From: Flavobacterium zhairuonense
GTDB taxonomy: Bacteria > Bacteroidota > Bacteroidia > Flavobacteriales > Flavobacteriaceae
Direction: 5' to 3'
Assembly: GCF_004352915.1 (NCBI RefSeq)
Contig: NZ_SJSY01000075.1
Coordinates: 496,001-560,000, forward strand
Length of the DNA stretch: 64,000 nucleotides
The notes beneath the pieces are model-generated. The model did not search any database. It was not told the origin of the DNA and saw only the letters and a program-made list of their open reading frames with translations. Below, piece by piece: positions 6,399-13,704 of the stretch (position 1 is the first letter of the stretch; each line of letters opens with the position of its first letter). A program made the position numbers and the translations under genes.

Positions 6399-8547
6399 GA
6401 AAACACTTTTTAAAGTTACAAAGTTACAAAGTTGCAAAGTTGCAAAGCTGAGTAACAAATCTATTTTCTTTACTCTATTCTCTATTTTCTTTACTCTAAT
6501 TTCTTTCGCACAGGAGCAAGATTCTACAAAAGTCAATAAGCTTGACGATGTATTGGTTTCAGCGGTTCGTGTGACTTCAAAAACTCCGGTTACGTTTAGT
6601 AATATGGATAAAAAAGAAATCAAATTCAGAAATTTGGGACAAGATATTCCTACTTTAATGAATTATCTTCCTTCAGTAGTTACAACTTCTGATGCTGGGA
6701 ACGGAATTGGTTACAGTGGCATCAGAGTCCGCGGAAGCGATGCAACTCGTGTGAATGTTACCATCAACGGAATTCCGTACAACGATGCAGAAAGCCAAGG
6801 AACTTTCTGGGTTAATATGCCAGATTTTGCTTCTTCTGTAGAAAGTCTTCAATTACAGCGCGGAGTAGGAACTTCTACAAATGGTTCTGGAGCTTTCGGT
6901 GCAAGTTTGAATATGCTGACAGATAATTACGCTTCTAAGGCAACAGGCGAAATCTCAAGCTCGTTCGGAAGTTTTAATTCCCAGAAAAATACCGTGAAAT
7001 TCAGCACAGGATTATTGAATGATCATTTTGAATTAGCTGGACGTTTGTCCAGAATTAAATCTGATGGTTATATTGACAGAGCTAGTTCTGATTTGAAATC
7101 GTATTTCCTTCAAGGAACTTATGTTGGAAAAACAACTTTAATTAAAGCTTTGGTTTTTGGCGGAACTGAAAAAACGTACCAATCTTGGAACGGAATCGAT
7201 GCTGAAACTATGAACGAAAATCGTACTTTCAACTCAGCAGGAATGTATACAGATGAATCAGGAAATGTTCGTTTTTACGACAATGAAACCGATAATTATC
7301 AGCAAGACCATTATCAATTGCACTGGAGTGAATCTTGGTCTGATAAATGGAGTTCTAATTTGGCTTTCCATTATACAAAAGGAAAAGGTTACTACGAAAA
7401 TTATAAAGAAGATGCCGATATGGCCGACTATAATTTAGATCCAGTTGGTACTGTAACAACGACAGATTTAGTACGTCAAAAATGGTTGGATAATGATTTC
7501 TACGGAACAACTTTTTCTGTAAAATATAAAGATGAAAAACTGGATGTTATTTTTGGCGGAGGCTGGAATAAATATGAAGGTGATCATTTCGGAAAAGTGA
7601 TCTGGGCGAGATATGCTTCCAATTCAGAATTGGGAGATCATTATTACGATGATTTTTCGACAAAAACAGACGGAAATATTTTCGCAAAAGCCAATTATCA
7701 GTTTACAGAAAAATTGAGTTTTTATGGCGATTTGCAATATAGAAATGTTAAGTACAAAGCGAATTCTTATGAAACCGGAGTTGTTGATGATAACTTCAAT
7801 TTCTTTAATCCAAAAGCAGGATTGAATTATGCTTTTAATGATAAAAACACTTTGTATTTTTCGTATGCACGTGCGAACCGCGAACCAAACAGAACGGATT
7901 ACGAAGGCGGAAATGTAAAACCTGAAAAATTGAATGATTTTGAATTAGGATGGAGATTTAATTCAGAGAATTTCCAATTGAATTCGAATGTTTATTACAT
8001 GGCATACAAAGATCAGCTGATTTTAACTGGAACACTTGATGACGTTGGTGCGCCAATTCGTTCTAATACAGATAAAAGTTATCGTCTAGGTTTTGAATTT
8101 GACGCTACGATCAAGCTTTCAGAACAATTTATCATTCGTCCAAACTTCACTTTAAGCAGTAATAAAAATGTTGATTTGGCTGTTGAAGGACAAAATTACG
8201 GAACAACTAAAATTGCGTATTCTCCAGAAGTCATTGCTGGAAATATAATTGTTTACAGCCCAATTCAGAATTTGCATATTTCGTTATTGCAAAAATATGT
8301 TGGAGAACAATACATGAACAATATCGAATTGCCGTCAGCAAAACTGGCGGATTATTTTGTAAACGATTTGAATGTGTCTTATGAAATCAAACCAAAATCA
8401 GTTTTCAAATCAATTATGATAACAGGAATGGTAAATAATATTTTAGATAAAAAATATGTTTCAAACGGATACATGTGGGATATATATCCTTACTATTATC
8501 CACAGGCAGGAATCAATTTCTTAGCCGGATTGACTTTGAAATTCTAA
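6397..8547 (+). CDS. TonB-dependent outer-membrane receptor, thiamin type
   Basis: 716-residue outer-membrane receptor. A basic N-terminus and hydrophobic signal stretch end in SFAQ near residue 43. The plug domain follows (TLMNYLPSVVTTSDAGNGIGYSGIRVRGSDATRVNVTINGIPYNDAESQG in pieces, about residues 85-150), then the beta barrel, with terminal phenylalanine in TLKF. The TPP riboswitch directly upstream identifies thiamin or its phosphates as the probable ligand, as known for Bacteroidota receptors under THI boxes. The only ATG before the signal peptide is at 6397. The first 20 codons contain an 8-base tandem repeat (AAAGTTAC, AAAGTTGC), making an unusually long n-region. Confidence 0.93.
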   Translation: MKTLFKVTKLQSCKVAKLSNKSIFFTLFSIFFTLISFAQEQDSTKVNKLDDVLVSAVRVTSKTPVTFSNMDKKEIKFRNLGQDIPTLMNYLPSVVTTSDAGNGIGYSGIRVRGSDATRVNVTINGIPYNDAESQGTFWVNMPDFASSVESLQLQRGVGTSTNGSGAFGASLNMLTDNYASKATGEISSSFGSFNSQKNTVKFSTGLLNDHFELAGRLSRIKSDGYIDRASSDLKSYFLQGTYVGKTTLIKALVFGGTEKTYQSWNGIDAETMNENRTFNSAGMYTDESGNVRFYDNETDNYQQDHYQLHWSESWSDKWSSNLAFHYTKGKGYYENYKEDADMADYNLDPVGTVTTTDLVRQKWLDNDFYGTTFSVKYKDEKLDVIFGGGWNKYEGDHFGKVIWARYASNSELGDHYYDDFSTKTDGNIFAKANYQFTEKLSFYGDLQYRNVKYKANSYETGVVDDNFNFFNPKAGLNYAFNDKNTLYFSYARANREPNRTDYEGGNVKPEKLNDFELGWRFNSENFQLNSNVYYMAYKDQLILTGTLDDVGAPIRSNTDKSYRLGFEFDATIKLSEQFIIRPNFTLSSNKNVDLAVEGQNYGTTKIAYSPEVIAGNIIVYSPIQNLHISLLQKYVGEQYMNNIELPSAKLADYFVNDLNVSYEIKPKSVFKSIMITGMVNNILDKKYVSNGYMWDIYPYYYPQAGINFLAGLTLKF

Positions 8548-8552
8548 AAAAC

Positions 8553-8588
8553 AAAAAAGCCTGAAAATCTTAACTTTCAGGCTTTTTT
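8553..8588. terminator. Bidirectional terminator
   Basis: AAAAAAGCCTGAAA and TTTCAGGCTTTTTT form a perfect stem around an 8-base loop between two convergent genes, with T-runs on both strands. Confidence 0.9.
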
Positions 8589-8591
8589 GTT

Positions 8592-9005
8592 TTAGTTATA
8601 TACGTGGATTACGGTTCCCGAAACTTCGACGCGATATGATTTTAACGGATATTCTTTTGAGCCAAGTCCAGTAAATAAGCTATATTGAACTTTGTCGCAA
8701 GAACAAACAGCATATATTCCATCAATTGTCATTGCTGCGCATGAATTGATTTCTTGATTTGGGCAGGCGGCATCAAAAGCATTATAACCGCTTCCAGCAT
8801 TAAAAATGATAATTCCTTTAGCTCCATAATTCGGAATGATAACGCCATTACTTGGATACTTTAGATTAGAATACAAAGGCAAATTCATATCTACAGTCAA
8901 ATTAACAGAGTAGTTTGGAATGTAAGGGTTTTTACTGTTTCGTTCACCTTCGCTACAAGCAGAAAGTACACAAACAAAGACGATTAAGAGCCAGATTTTT
9001 TTCAT
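8592..9005 (-). CDS. Lipoprotein with degenerate Rieske-like domain
   Basis: 137-residue lipoprotein: signal MKKIWLLIVFVCVLSAC with lipobox cysteine at 17. The mature part resembles Rieske domains in layout (FDAACPNQE ... GIYAVCSCDKVQYSLFTGLG ... YPLKSYRVEVSGTVIHVYN), with the closing beta-strand pattern. The two cluster-binding histidines are absent: CPH is replaced by CPN and CxxHG by CSCDK. A normal [2Fe-2S] Rieske cluster therefore cannot form, although three cysteines remain in these loops. Function unknown. It converges on the TonB receptor and shares its terminator. Confidence 0.75.
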   Translation of the reverse strand: MKKIWLLIVFVCVLSACSEGERNSKNPYIPNYSVNLTVDMNLPLYSNLKYPSNGVIIPNYGAKGIIIFNAGSGYNAFDAACPNQEINSCAAMTIDGIYAVCSCDKVQYSLFTGLGSKEYPLKSYRVEVSGTVIHVYN

Positions 9006-9097
9006 TATTTGAATTTGGATTAGTGAAACAAAAATAAATTATTTAGTTTTCATTTTTATATGATTAACATATAATTATGTACTATTAAAAATAATAG

Positions 9098-9105
9098 TAT
9101 ATTTG
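9098..9105 (+). promoter_or_regulatory. -7 element of greA
   Basis: TATATTTG, perfect TAnnTTTG match, 55 bp upstream of the greA ATG. No clear -33 element seen. Confidence 0.6.
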
Positions 9106-9111
9106 TATTAC

Positions 9112-9137
9112 AAAATCCCGTCCCGATGGGATTTTTT
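9112..9137 (+). promoter_or_regulatory. Terminator-like hairpin in the greA leader
   Basis: AAAATCCC (9112-9119) and GGGATTTT (9128-9135) flank an 8-base loop, with the T-run extending to 9137. It begins close to the expected transcription start, so most greA transcripts would meet it within 25 nt. Confidence 0.55.
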
Positions 9138-9160
9138 GTATTTATATAAACGATGAAGTT

Positions 9161-9637
9161 ATGAGTAAAGTATCTTATTATACCGCAGATGGGTTAAAAA
9201 AATTAAAAGATGAGTTGGAGCATTTAAAGAGTGTAATGCGCCCAAAAGCATCTCAAGATATAGCAGACGCAAGAGACAAAGGCGATTTATCTGAAAATGC
9301 CGAGTACGATGCTGCAAAAGAAGCGCAGGGTTTATTAGAAATGAGAATTGCGAAACTGGAAGAAGTTTATGCAAATGCTAGATTAATTGACGAATCTCAA
9401 TTGGATGTTTCTAAAGTTTTGGTTCTTTCGAATGTGAAAATCAAAAACCAAAGCAACGGAATGGAAATGAAATATACACTTGTTGCTGAAAGCGAAGCTG
9501 ACCTAAAAACTGGAAAAATCTCAGTAACGTCTCCTATTGGAAAAGGCTTGCTTGGAAAATCGGTTGGAGAAGTAGCTGAAATCACAGTTCCAAATGGTGT
9601 TTTGAAATTCGAAATCTTAGAAATTTCAAGAGACTAA
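9161..9637 (+). CDS. greA: Transcription elongation factor GreA
   Basis: 158-residue cleavage-stimulating factor for stalled RNA polymerase. The N-terminal coiled coil (DGLKKLKDELEHLKSVMRPKASQDIADARDKGDLSENAEYDAAKEAQGLLEMRIAKLE in outline, residues 9-68) carries the tip motif DKGDLSENAEYDAAKE with its acidic catalytic residues. The C-terminal FKBP-like domain ends in SPIGKGLLGKSVGEVAEITVPNG. Full family length; single gene. Confidence 0.97.
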   Translation: MSKVSYYTADGLKKLKDELEHLKSVMRPKASQDIADARDKGDLSENAEYDAAKEAQGLLEMRIAKLEEVYANARLIDESQLDVSKVLVLSNVKIKNQSNGMEMKYTLVAESEADLKTGKISVTSPIGKGLLGKSVGEVAEITVPNGVLKFEILEISRD

Positions 9638-9647
9638 ATATTTTAGT

Positions 9648-9699
9648 TTAATCGTTTAACTGTTTAATCGGTTAAACGAATAAACAGTTAAACGATTAA
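9648..9699. repeat. Perfect 19-bp inverted repeat between greA and HIT gene
   Basis: Arm TTAATCGTTTAACTGTTTA (9648-9666) is perfectly complementary to 9681-9699 around a 14-base loop. Smaller GTTTAA/TTAAAC words repeat inside. There is no T-run directly after the stem on the plus strand (ACCG follows), so this is not a standard terminator; it looks like a dispersed intergenic repeat that could also fold in the transcript. Confidence 0.8.
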
Positions 9700-9710
9700 C
9701 CGAAAAAAAA

Positions 9711-10100
9711 ATGGCATCAATATTCACAAAAATAGTAAACGGAGAAATTCCTGCATATAAAATCGCTGAAGATGAAAATTTCTTGGCTTTTTTAGATGTA
9801 AATCCAAATGCAAAAGGACACACGCTTTGTATTCCAAAACAAGAAATCGATAAGATTTTTGATATGGATGATGAACTGTATTTAGGCTTAATGAAGTTTT
9901 CTAAAAAAGTAGCAATTGCTTTAGAAAAAACAGTTCCGTGCAAAAGAGTAGGCGTTGCCGTTGTTGGATTGGAAGTTCCTCACACGCATGTGCATTTGAT
10001 TCCGTTGAATCATATGGACGAAATGCGTTTCATAGATAAAGTTTCACTTTCAAAAGAAGAGTTTGAAGCTTTGGCAAAAGATATTCAGTCAAATTTGTAA
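9711..10100 (+). CDS. HIT family nucleotide-binding hydrolase
   Basis: 129-residue histidine-triad protein of the HINT branch, hydrolysing nucleoside phosphoramidates or related adenylates. The triad HTHVHLI lies near residues 91-97, preceded by the family N-terminus ASIFTKIVNGEIPAYKIAED and LDVNPNAKGHTLCIPK. Length is normal. It follows greA after a 19-bp inverted repeat. Confidence 0.93.
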   Translation: MASIFTKIVNGEIPAYKIAEDENFLAFLDVNPNAKGHTLCIPKQEIDKIFDMDDELYLGLMKFSKKVAIALEKTVPCKRVGVAVVGLEVPHTHVHLIPLNHMDEMRFIDKVSLSKEEFEALAKDIQSNL

Positions 10101-10106
10101 ATATTT

Positions 10107-10137
10107 TAAGAGTGTCAGACTGAGCGAAGTCGAAGCC
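10107..10137. repeat. Short relic of a dispersed GACTGAGCGAAGTCGAAG repeat
   Basis: GTGTCAGACTGAGCGAAGTC followed by GAAGCC resembles the GTCATTTCGACTGAA family element seen complete at 12887-13013. Only a fragment is present. Confidence 0.4.
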
Positions 10138-10151
10138 ATCATAAAGAATAT

Positions 10152-10186
10152 AAAAAATGCAGTAAATAATTTTACTGCATTTTTTT
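10152..10186. terminator. Bidirectional terminator between HIT and histidine kinase genes
   Basis: AAAAAATGCAGTAAA and TTTACTGCATTTTTT form a perfect 15-bp stem around TAAT, with T-runs on both strands. The kinase stop codon lies inside the 3' arm. Confidence 0.9.
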
Positions 10187-11323
10187 ATTTAGAGAAATCT
10201 GAAAAGTAGTCCCTTTACCAATTTCAGAATGTAAAACCTTGATTTTGCCGTTATGATATTCTTCTACAATTCTTTTGGTTAAAGAAAGTCCCAATCCCCA
10301 TCCACGTTTTTTGGTTGTAAAACCAGTTTCAAAAATGGTTTTGAATTGTTTTTTGGGGATTCCAGTTCCAGAATCTTTTACATTTATTTTTACTTGATGA
10401 GAATCTTGTTCGATTTGCAGTTCTAAAATTCCTTTTCCTTTCATGGCATCAATCGCATTTTTTACCAAATTTTCAATTGTCCAGCTATAAAGCGTCGGAT
10501 TTATTTCAACCAAAATAGGTTCATTTGGAGTATCATAAGAAAAAGAAACTTGTTTTGAAAAACGAGATTGCAGATATTTAAACGCATTTAAAGTTTCTGA
10601 AACAATATCATGAATTTCTAAAACTGGAATAGAACCAATTTTCGAAAAACGATCTGTAATAGTTTGCAAGCGATTAATATCTTTTTCAATTTCTGAAGTG
10701 ATAGACGAATCAATATTTTCTGTTTTTAAAATTTCAATCCAACCAATTAATGATGACAAAGGCGTACCAATTTGGTGTGCGGTTTCTTTTGCCATTCCGG
10801 CCCACAACTTGTTTTGTGTAGCCATCTTGGTGCTTTTGTAGAAATTATAAATTAATGCAACACATAAAAATACAATTAAGAGCAGTGCAATTGGATAATA
10901 TTTTAATTTATTGAGTAATGCCGAATTTCCATAATAAAGAATTTGGTGTTTTCCTGGAGCATACTCAAAAGTTATGGGTTCGTTTTCACTTCTTAAATTG
11001 GTTAAAAAATGTTTTAATTTTTTTGGGTCATTTAAAATTTCGTCGGGAACATTTTTAGAACTTACTACGTTATCATACAGCATCAATACAACAGGAATTG
11101 AGGTGTTGTTGCTGAAAATCTGAAGAGGCAATTCGACATCTGTATTTTCGTCGGCATTTACAATTGTAATCTGCGCATTGGCGAAAAGCTTCATTTTCAG
11201 ACGCTCTTCATTTTTGAAAATTTGGAAGAAAGTATAAGTATTCCAAAGAATCAAAGTAATGATTAAAAAGGAAATAAGAATTATAACCCAGCGAGTTGTA
11301 TTTCTGCGTTCAGAAAAATGCAT
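10172..11323 (-). CDS. Orphan sensor histidine kinase
   Basis: 383-residue membrane kinase. Two membrane segments (about 12-34 and 143-162) enclose a roughly 105-residue periplasmic sensor region. The phosphoacceptor is His183 in AHQIGTPLSSLIGWIEIL. The ATP-binding domain has N-box NLVKNAIDAM, G1 DSGTGIPKK, and G2 GWGLGLSLTKRIVEEY. There is no HAMP domain. No response regulator is adjacent, so the partner is unknown. It is transcribed alone, toward the HIT gene. Confidence 0.93.
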   Translation of the reverse strand: MHFSERRNTTRWVIILISFLIITLILWNTYTFFQIFKNEERLKMKLFANAQITIVNADENTDVELPLQIFSNNTSIPVVLMLYDNVVSSKNVPDEILNDPKKLKHFLTNLRSENEPITFEYAPGKHQILYYGNSALLNKLKYYPIALLLIVFLCVALIYNFYKSTKMATQNKLWAGMAKETAHQIGTPLSSLIGWIEILKTENIDSSITSEIEKDINRLQTITDRFSKIGSIPVLEIHDIVSETLNAFKYLQSRFSKQVSFSYDTPNEPILVEINPTLYSWTIENLVKNAIDAMKGKGILELQIEQDSHQVKINVKDSGTGIPKKQFKTIFETGFTTKKRGWGLGLSLTKRIVEEYHNGKIKVLHSEIGKGTTFQISLNKKMQ

Positions 11324-11437
11324 AAATTAATTTTTGAGGTATAAATATAACGAAATATAGTCATTTTATATTTTGCAATTCCCGAAAGATTTTTGTTTTT
11401 ATGTCCTAAACTATTTCTTCGAATTAAACCATTTCTA

Positions 11438-11445
11438 TATTTTTG
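11438..11445 (+). promoter_or_regulatory. -7 element of the flavin reductase gene
   Basis: TATTTTTG, matching TAnnTTTG, 38 nt upstream of the ATG at 11483. It lies inside the longer possible reading frame and supports the downstream start. Confidence 0.5.
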
Positions 11446-11482
11446 CAGTTACCAAAATGAGGTTTGGTTAAAAAGAAAAACT

Positions 11483-12358
11483 ATGATTAGCATCGATCCA
11501 AAAGAGATACCAACGGCAAAATTGCATGGTTATCTGCAAAGTTCAGTAGGACCGCGTCCAATTGCGTTTGCGAGTACAATTAGTGCAAAAGGAATTCCTA
11601 ATTTATCTCCTTTCAGTTTCTTTAATGTATTTAGTGCTAATCCGCCAATTTTGGTTTTTTCACCTGCAAGACGTGTTCGTGACAATACTGTGAAACACAC
11701 TTTGATCAATGTTGAAGCCACGAAAGAAGTTGTAATAAATGTAGTTAATTTCGACATCGTACAACAGACTTCGTTGGCAAGCACAGAATATGCAGAAGGT
11801 GTAAACGAATTTATAAAAGCGGGCTTGACACAAATTCCGTCGGATATTGTAAAACCATATCGAGTAAAAGAGTCTCCGGTTCAGTTTGAATGCAAGGTTA
11901 CGCAGATTATTCCGTTAGGAACAGAAGGAGGAGCTGGAAATCTGGTTTTGTGCGAAGTAGTGAAAATGCATATTCACGAATCCATTTTAGATGAAAACGG
12001 AGCGATTGATCAACACAAAATTGATTTGGTTTCAAGATTGGGTGCAAATTGGTATTCGAGATCGAATGAAGGACTTTTTGAAGTGCCAAAACCGCTTACA
12101 ACTTTAGGAGTTGGAGTAGATGCAATTCCGAATTTTGTGAAGGAAAGCCCTGTGTTTAATGGGAATGACCTTGGAAAATTAGGAAATATTGAAGCCTTGC
12201 CTACAACGGAAGAAGTTAGTATATTTGTGAAAGAAAATTTTTCTGTAAAAGGAGTTTTAAGCTCAGATGATCAGGAAAAAATTCACTTAGAAGCCAAAAA
12301 ATATCTCAATATTGATGATGTTGCTTCAGCTTGGAAAGTGCTTTTAGCTAAAAAATAA
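11483..12358 (+). CDS. Flavin reductase-like FMN-binding protein
   Basis: 291-residue protein of the flavin reductase-like split-barrel family, which binds FMN and can reduce it with NAD(P)H. The N-terminal barrel includes LQSSVGPRPIAFASTISAKGIPNLSPFSFFNVFSANPP in outline (residues about 15-52) and the phosphate-binding RVRDNTVKHT. The C-terminal 80 residues are a less common extension of unknown role. Start at ATG 11483, chosen because the upstream 30 codons contain the promoter. Physiological substrate unknown. Confidence 0.88.
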   Translation: MISIDPKEIPTAKLHGYLQSSVGPRPIAFASTISAKGIPNLSPFSFFNVFSANPPILVFSPARRVRDNTVKHTLINVEATKEVVINVVNFDIVQQTSLASTEYAEGVNEFIKAGLTQIPSDIVKPYRVKESPVQFECKVTQIIPLGTEGGAGNLVLCEVVKMHIHESILDENGAIDQHKIDLVSRLGANWYSRSNEGLFEVPKPLTTLGVGVDAIPNFVKESPVFNGNDLGKLGNIEALPTTEEVSIFVKENFSVKGVLSSDDQEKIHLEAKKYLNIDDVASAWKVLLAKK

Positions 12359-12394
12359 AAAAAGAATAGAAACAATAATTAATTATAGACGAAG

Positions 12395-12766
12395 ATGGAA
12401 GTTATAGGAAAAGTAAAAGTGGTAAATCCTGAGCAACAAGTTAGTGCTTCATTCAAAAAAAGAGAATTAGTAGTAACTACAGATGAGCAGTATCCGCAGC
12501 ACATTTTAATCGAATTTACACAAGATAAATGCGATTTATTAAGCAACTATAAACTAGGTGAAGCAGTAAAAGTTTCTATCAATTTAAGAGGAAGAGAATG
12601 GGTTAACCCACAAGGAGAAACTAGATATTTCAATAGTATTCAAGGTTGGAGAATCGAAAGATTAGCGCCAGAAGGTCCTGCACAAGGAGCGCCAATGCCA
12701 GCTGCAGAAACTTTTGCACCAGCAACAAGCATTAACGAAGACGAACCAGACGATTTACCATTCTAA
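12395..12766 (+). CDS. DUF3127 OB-fold-like protein with SSB-like acidic tail
   Basis: 123-residue DUF3127 protein. The N-terminal 90 residues form a predicted all-beta OB-like fold (GKVKVVNPEQQVSASFKKRELVV, QHILIEFTQDKCDLL, VSINLRGREWVNPQGETRYFNSIQGWRIERL). A proline/alanine-rich linker follows, then a terminal EDEPDDLPF. That tail closely resembles the DDDIPF tip with which bacterial SSB recruits DNA-repair and replication proteins. Single-stranded nucleic acid binding is therefore likely but not proven. No standard SSB gene is in the window. Confidence 0.85.
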   Translation: MEVIGKVKVVNPEQQVSASFKKRELVVTTDEQYPQHILIEFTQDKCDLLSNYKLGEAVKVSINLRGREWVNPQGETRYFNSIQGWRIERLAPEGPAQGAPMPAAETFAPATSINEDEPDDLPF

Positions 12767-12786
12767 GAATTTAGAAATTCTGAAAT

Positions 12787-12841
12787 AAAAATTCCAAATT
12801 CCAATTCATTAACGTGAATTTGGGATTTGGAATTTTGTTTT
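12787..12841 (+). terminator. Terminator-like long hairpin after DUF3127 gene
   Basis: AAAATTCCAAATTCCAATTCA (arm at 12787-12808) and TGAATTTGGGATTTGGAATT (12815-12836) form a nearly perfect stem around TTAACG, followed by GTTTTTG. It is also built of the GGAATTT word that recurs in intergenic regions of this genome. Confidence 0.6.
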
Positions 12842-12886
12842 TGAGTTTGTTTTGTCACTTACATGATGAGGCTTTACACATTGTTC

Positions 12887-13013
12887 GTCATTTCGACTGA
12901 AAGGAGACCCGAGCGATAGCGAACTGGCGAAGCAAATCGCACAAGTAATTCCGTAAAGTAAATCGACAATCTTTGGCGATTTTCGCGTGTGATTTCTCCT
13001 CCGTCGAAATGAC
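12887..13013. repeat. MITE-like 127-bp element with GTCATTTCGAC termini
   Basis: Begins GTCATTTCGACTGAAAGGAG and ends CTCCTCCGTCGAAATGAC, giving 11-bp perfect terminal inverted repeats and extended imperfect pairing. Inner segments AAATCGCAC and GTGTGATTT are also related. No coding potential. It fills most of the 291-bp gap between the DUF3127 gene and aat. Confidence 0.7.
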
Positions 13014-13057
13014 AAGATTGCGGAATTTTGGAATTTAATTTTATTGGAATTTAAAAT

Positions 13058-13702
13058 ATGTATTATTTATTCGAAGATTTATTTTTTCCTCCTGTTTCAG
13101 AAGCCGATGAAGAAGGAATCTTGGCCGTTGGTGGCGACTTAAATCCGGACCGATTGAAGTTAGCTTATAAAAGCGGTATTTTTCCTTGGTTTAATGAAGG
13201 AGAACCGATTCTTTGGTGGGCGCCAGATCCGAGAATGGTTTTGTTTTTTGATGAATTGGTGATATCCAAAAGCATGCGAAAGATCCTGAATCAGAAAATG
13301 TTTAAGGTGACTTACAACAAAAATTTCAGAGAAGTAATTTCAAATTGCCAACAAATAAAACGTGAAGGCCAAAACGGAACTTGGATTTCGGATGAAATGA
13401 TTGATGCTTATTGCAAACTGAATGAAGAAGGATTTGCAAAATCTGTTGAGGTTTGGCAGGATGAAGTATTGGTTGGAGGTTTGTATGGAATTGATCTAGG
13501 AAATGAAAAAATTTTTTGTGGAGAAAGTATGTTTTCTAAAGTTTCAAATGCTTCAAAAACAGCGTTTATTGCTTTAGCCCTATATTTGAAAAAAGAAAAT
13601 TACAAATTATTGGATTGTCAGGTTTACAATCCGCATTTGGAGAGTTTGGGTTGCCGCGAAATTGATCGTGAAGAGTTTATGTTCCTTTTAAAAAGCAAGT
13701 AA
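13058..13702 (+). CDS. aat: Leucyl/phenylalanyl-tRNA--protein transferase
   Basis: 214-residue N-end-rule enzyme adding Leu or Phe from aminoacyl-tRNA to N-terminal Arg or Lys. Family blocks are easily seen: FPPVSEADEEGILAVGGDL near residues 9-27, FPWFNEGEPILWWAPDPRMVLF near 42-63, GTWISDEMIDAYCKLNEEGFAKSVEVWQDEVLVGGLYGI, and FCGESMFSKVSNASKTAFIAL. Length normal. Two bases separate it from the MOSC gene, so they form a pair. Confidence 0.96.
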   Translation: MYYLFEDLFFPPVSEADEEGILAVGGDLNPDRLKLAYKSGIFPWFNEGEPILWWAPDPRMVLFFDELVISKSMRKILNQKMFKVTYNKNFREVISNCQQIKREGQNGTWISDEMIDAYCKLNEEGFAKSVEVWQDEVLVGGLYGIDLGNEKIFCGESMFSKVSNASKTAFIALALYLKKENYKLLDCQVYNPHLESLGCREIDREEFMFLLKSK

Positions 13703-13704
13703 AA

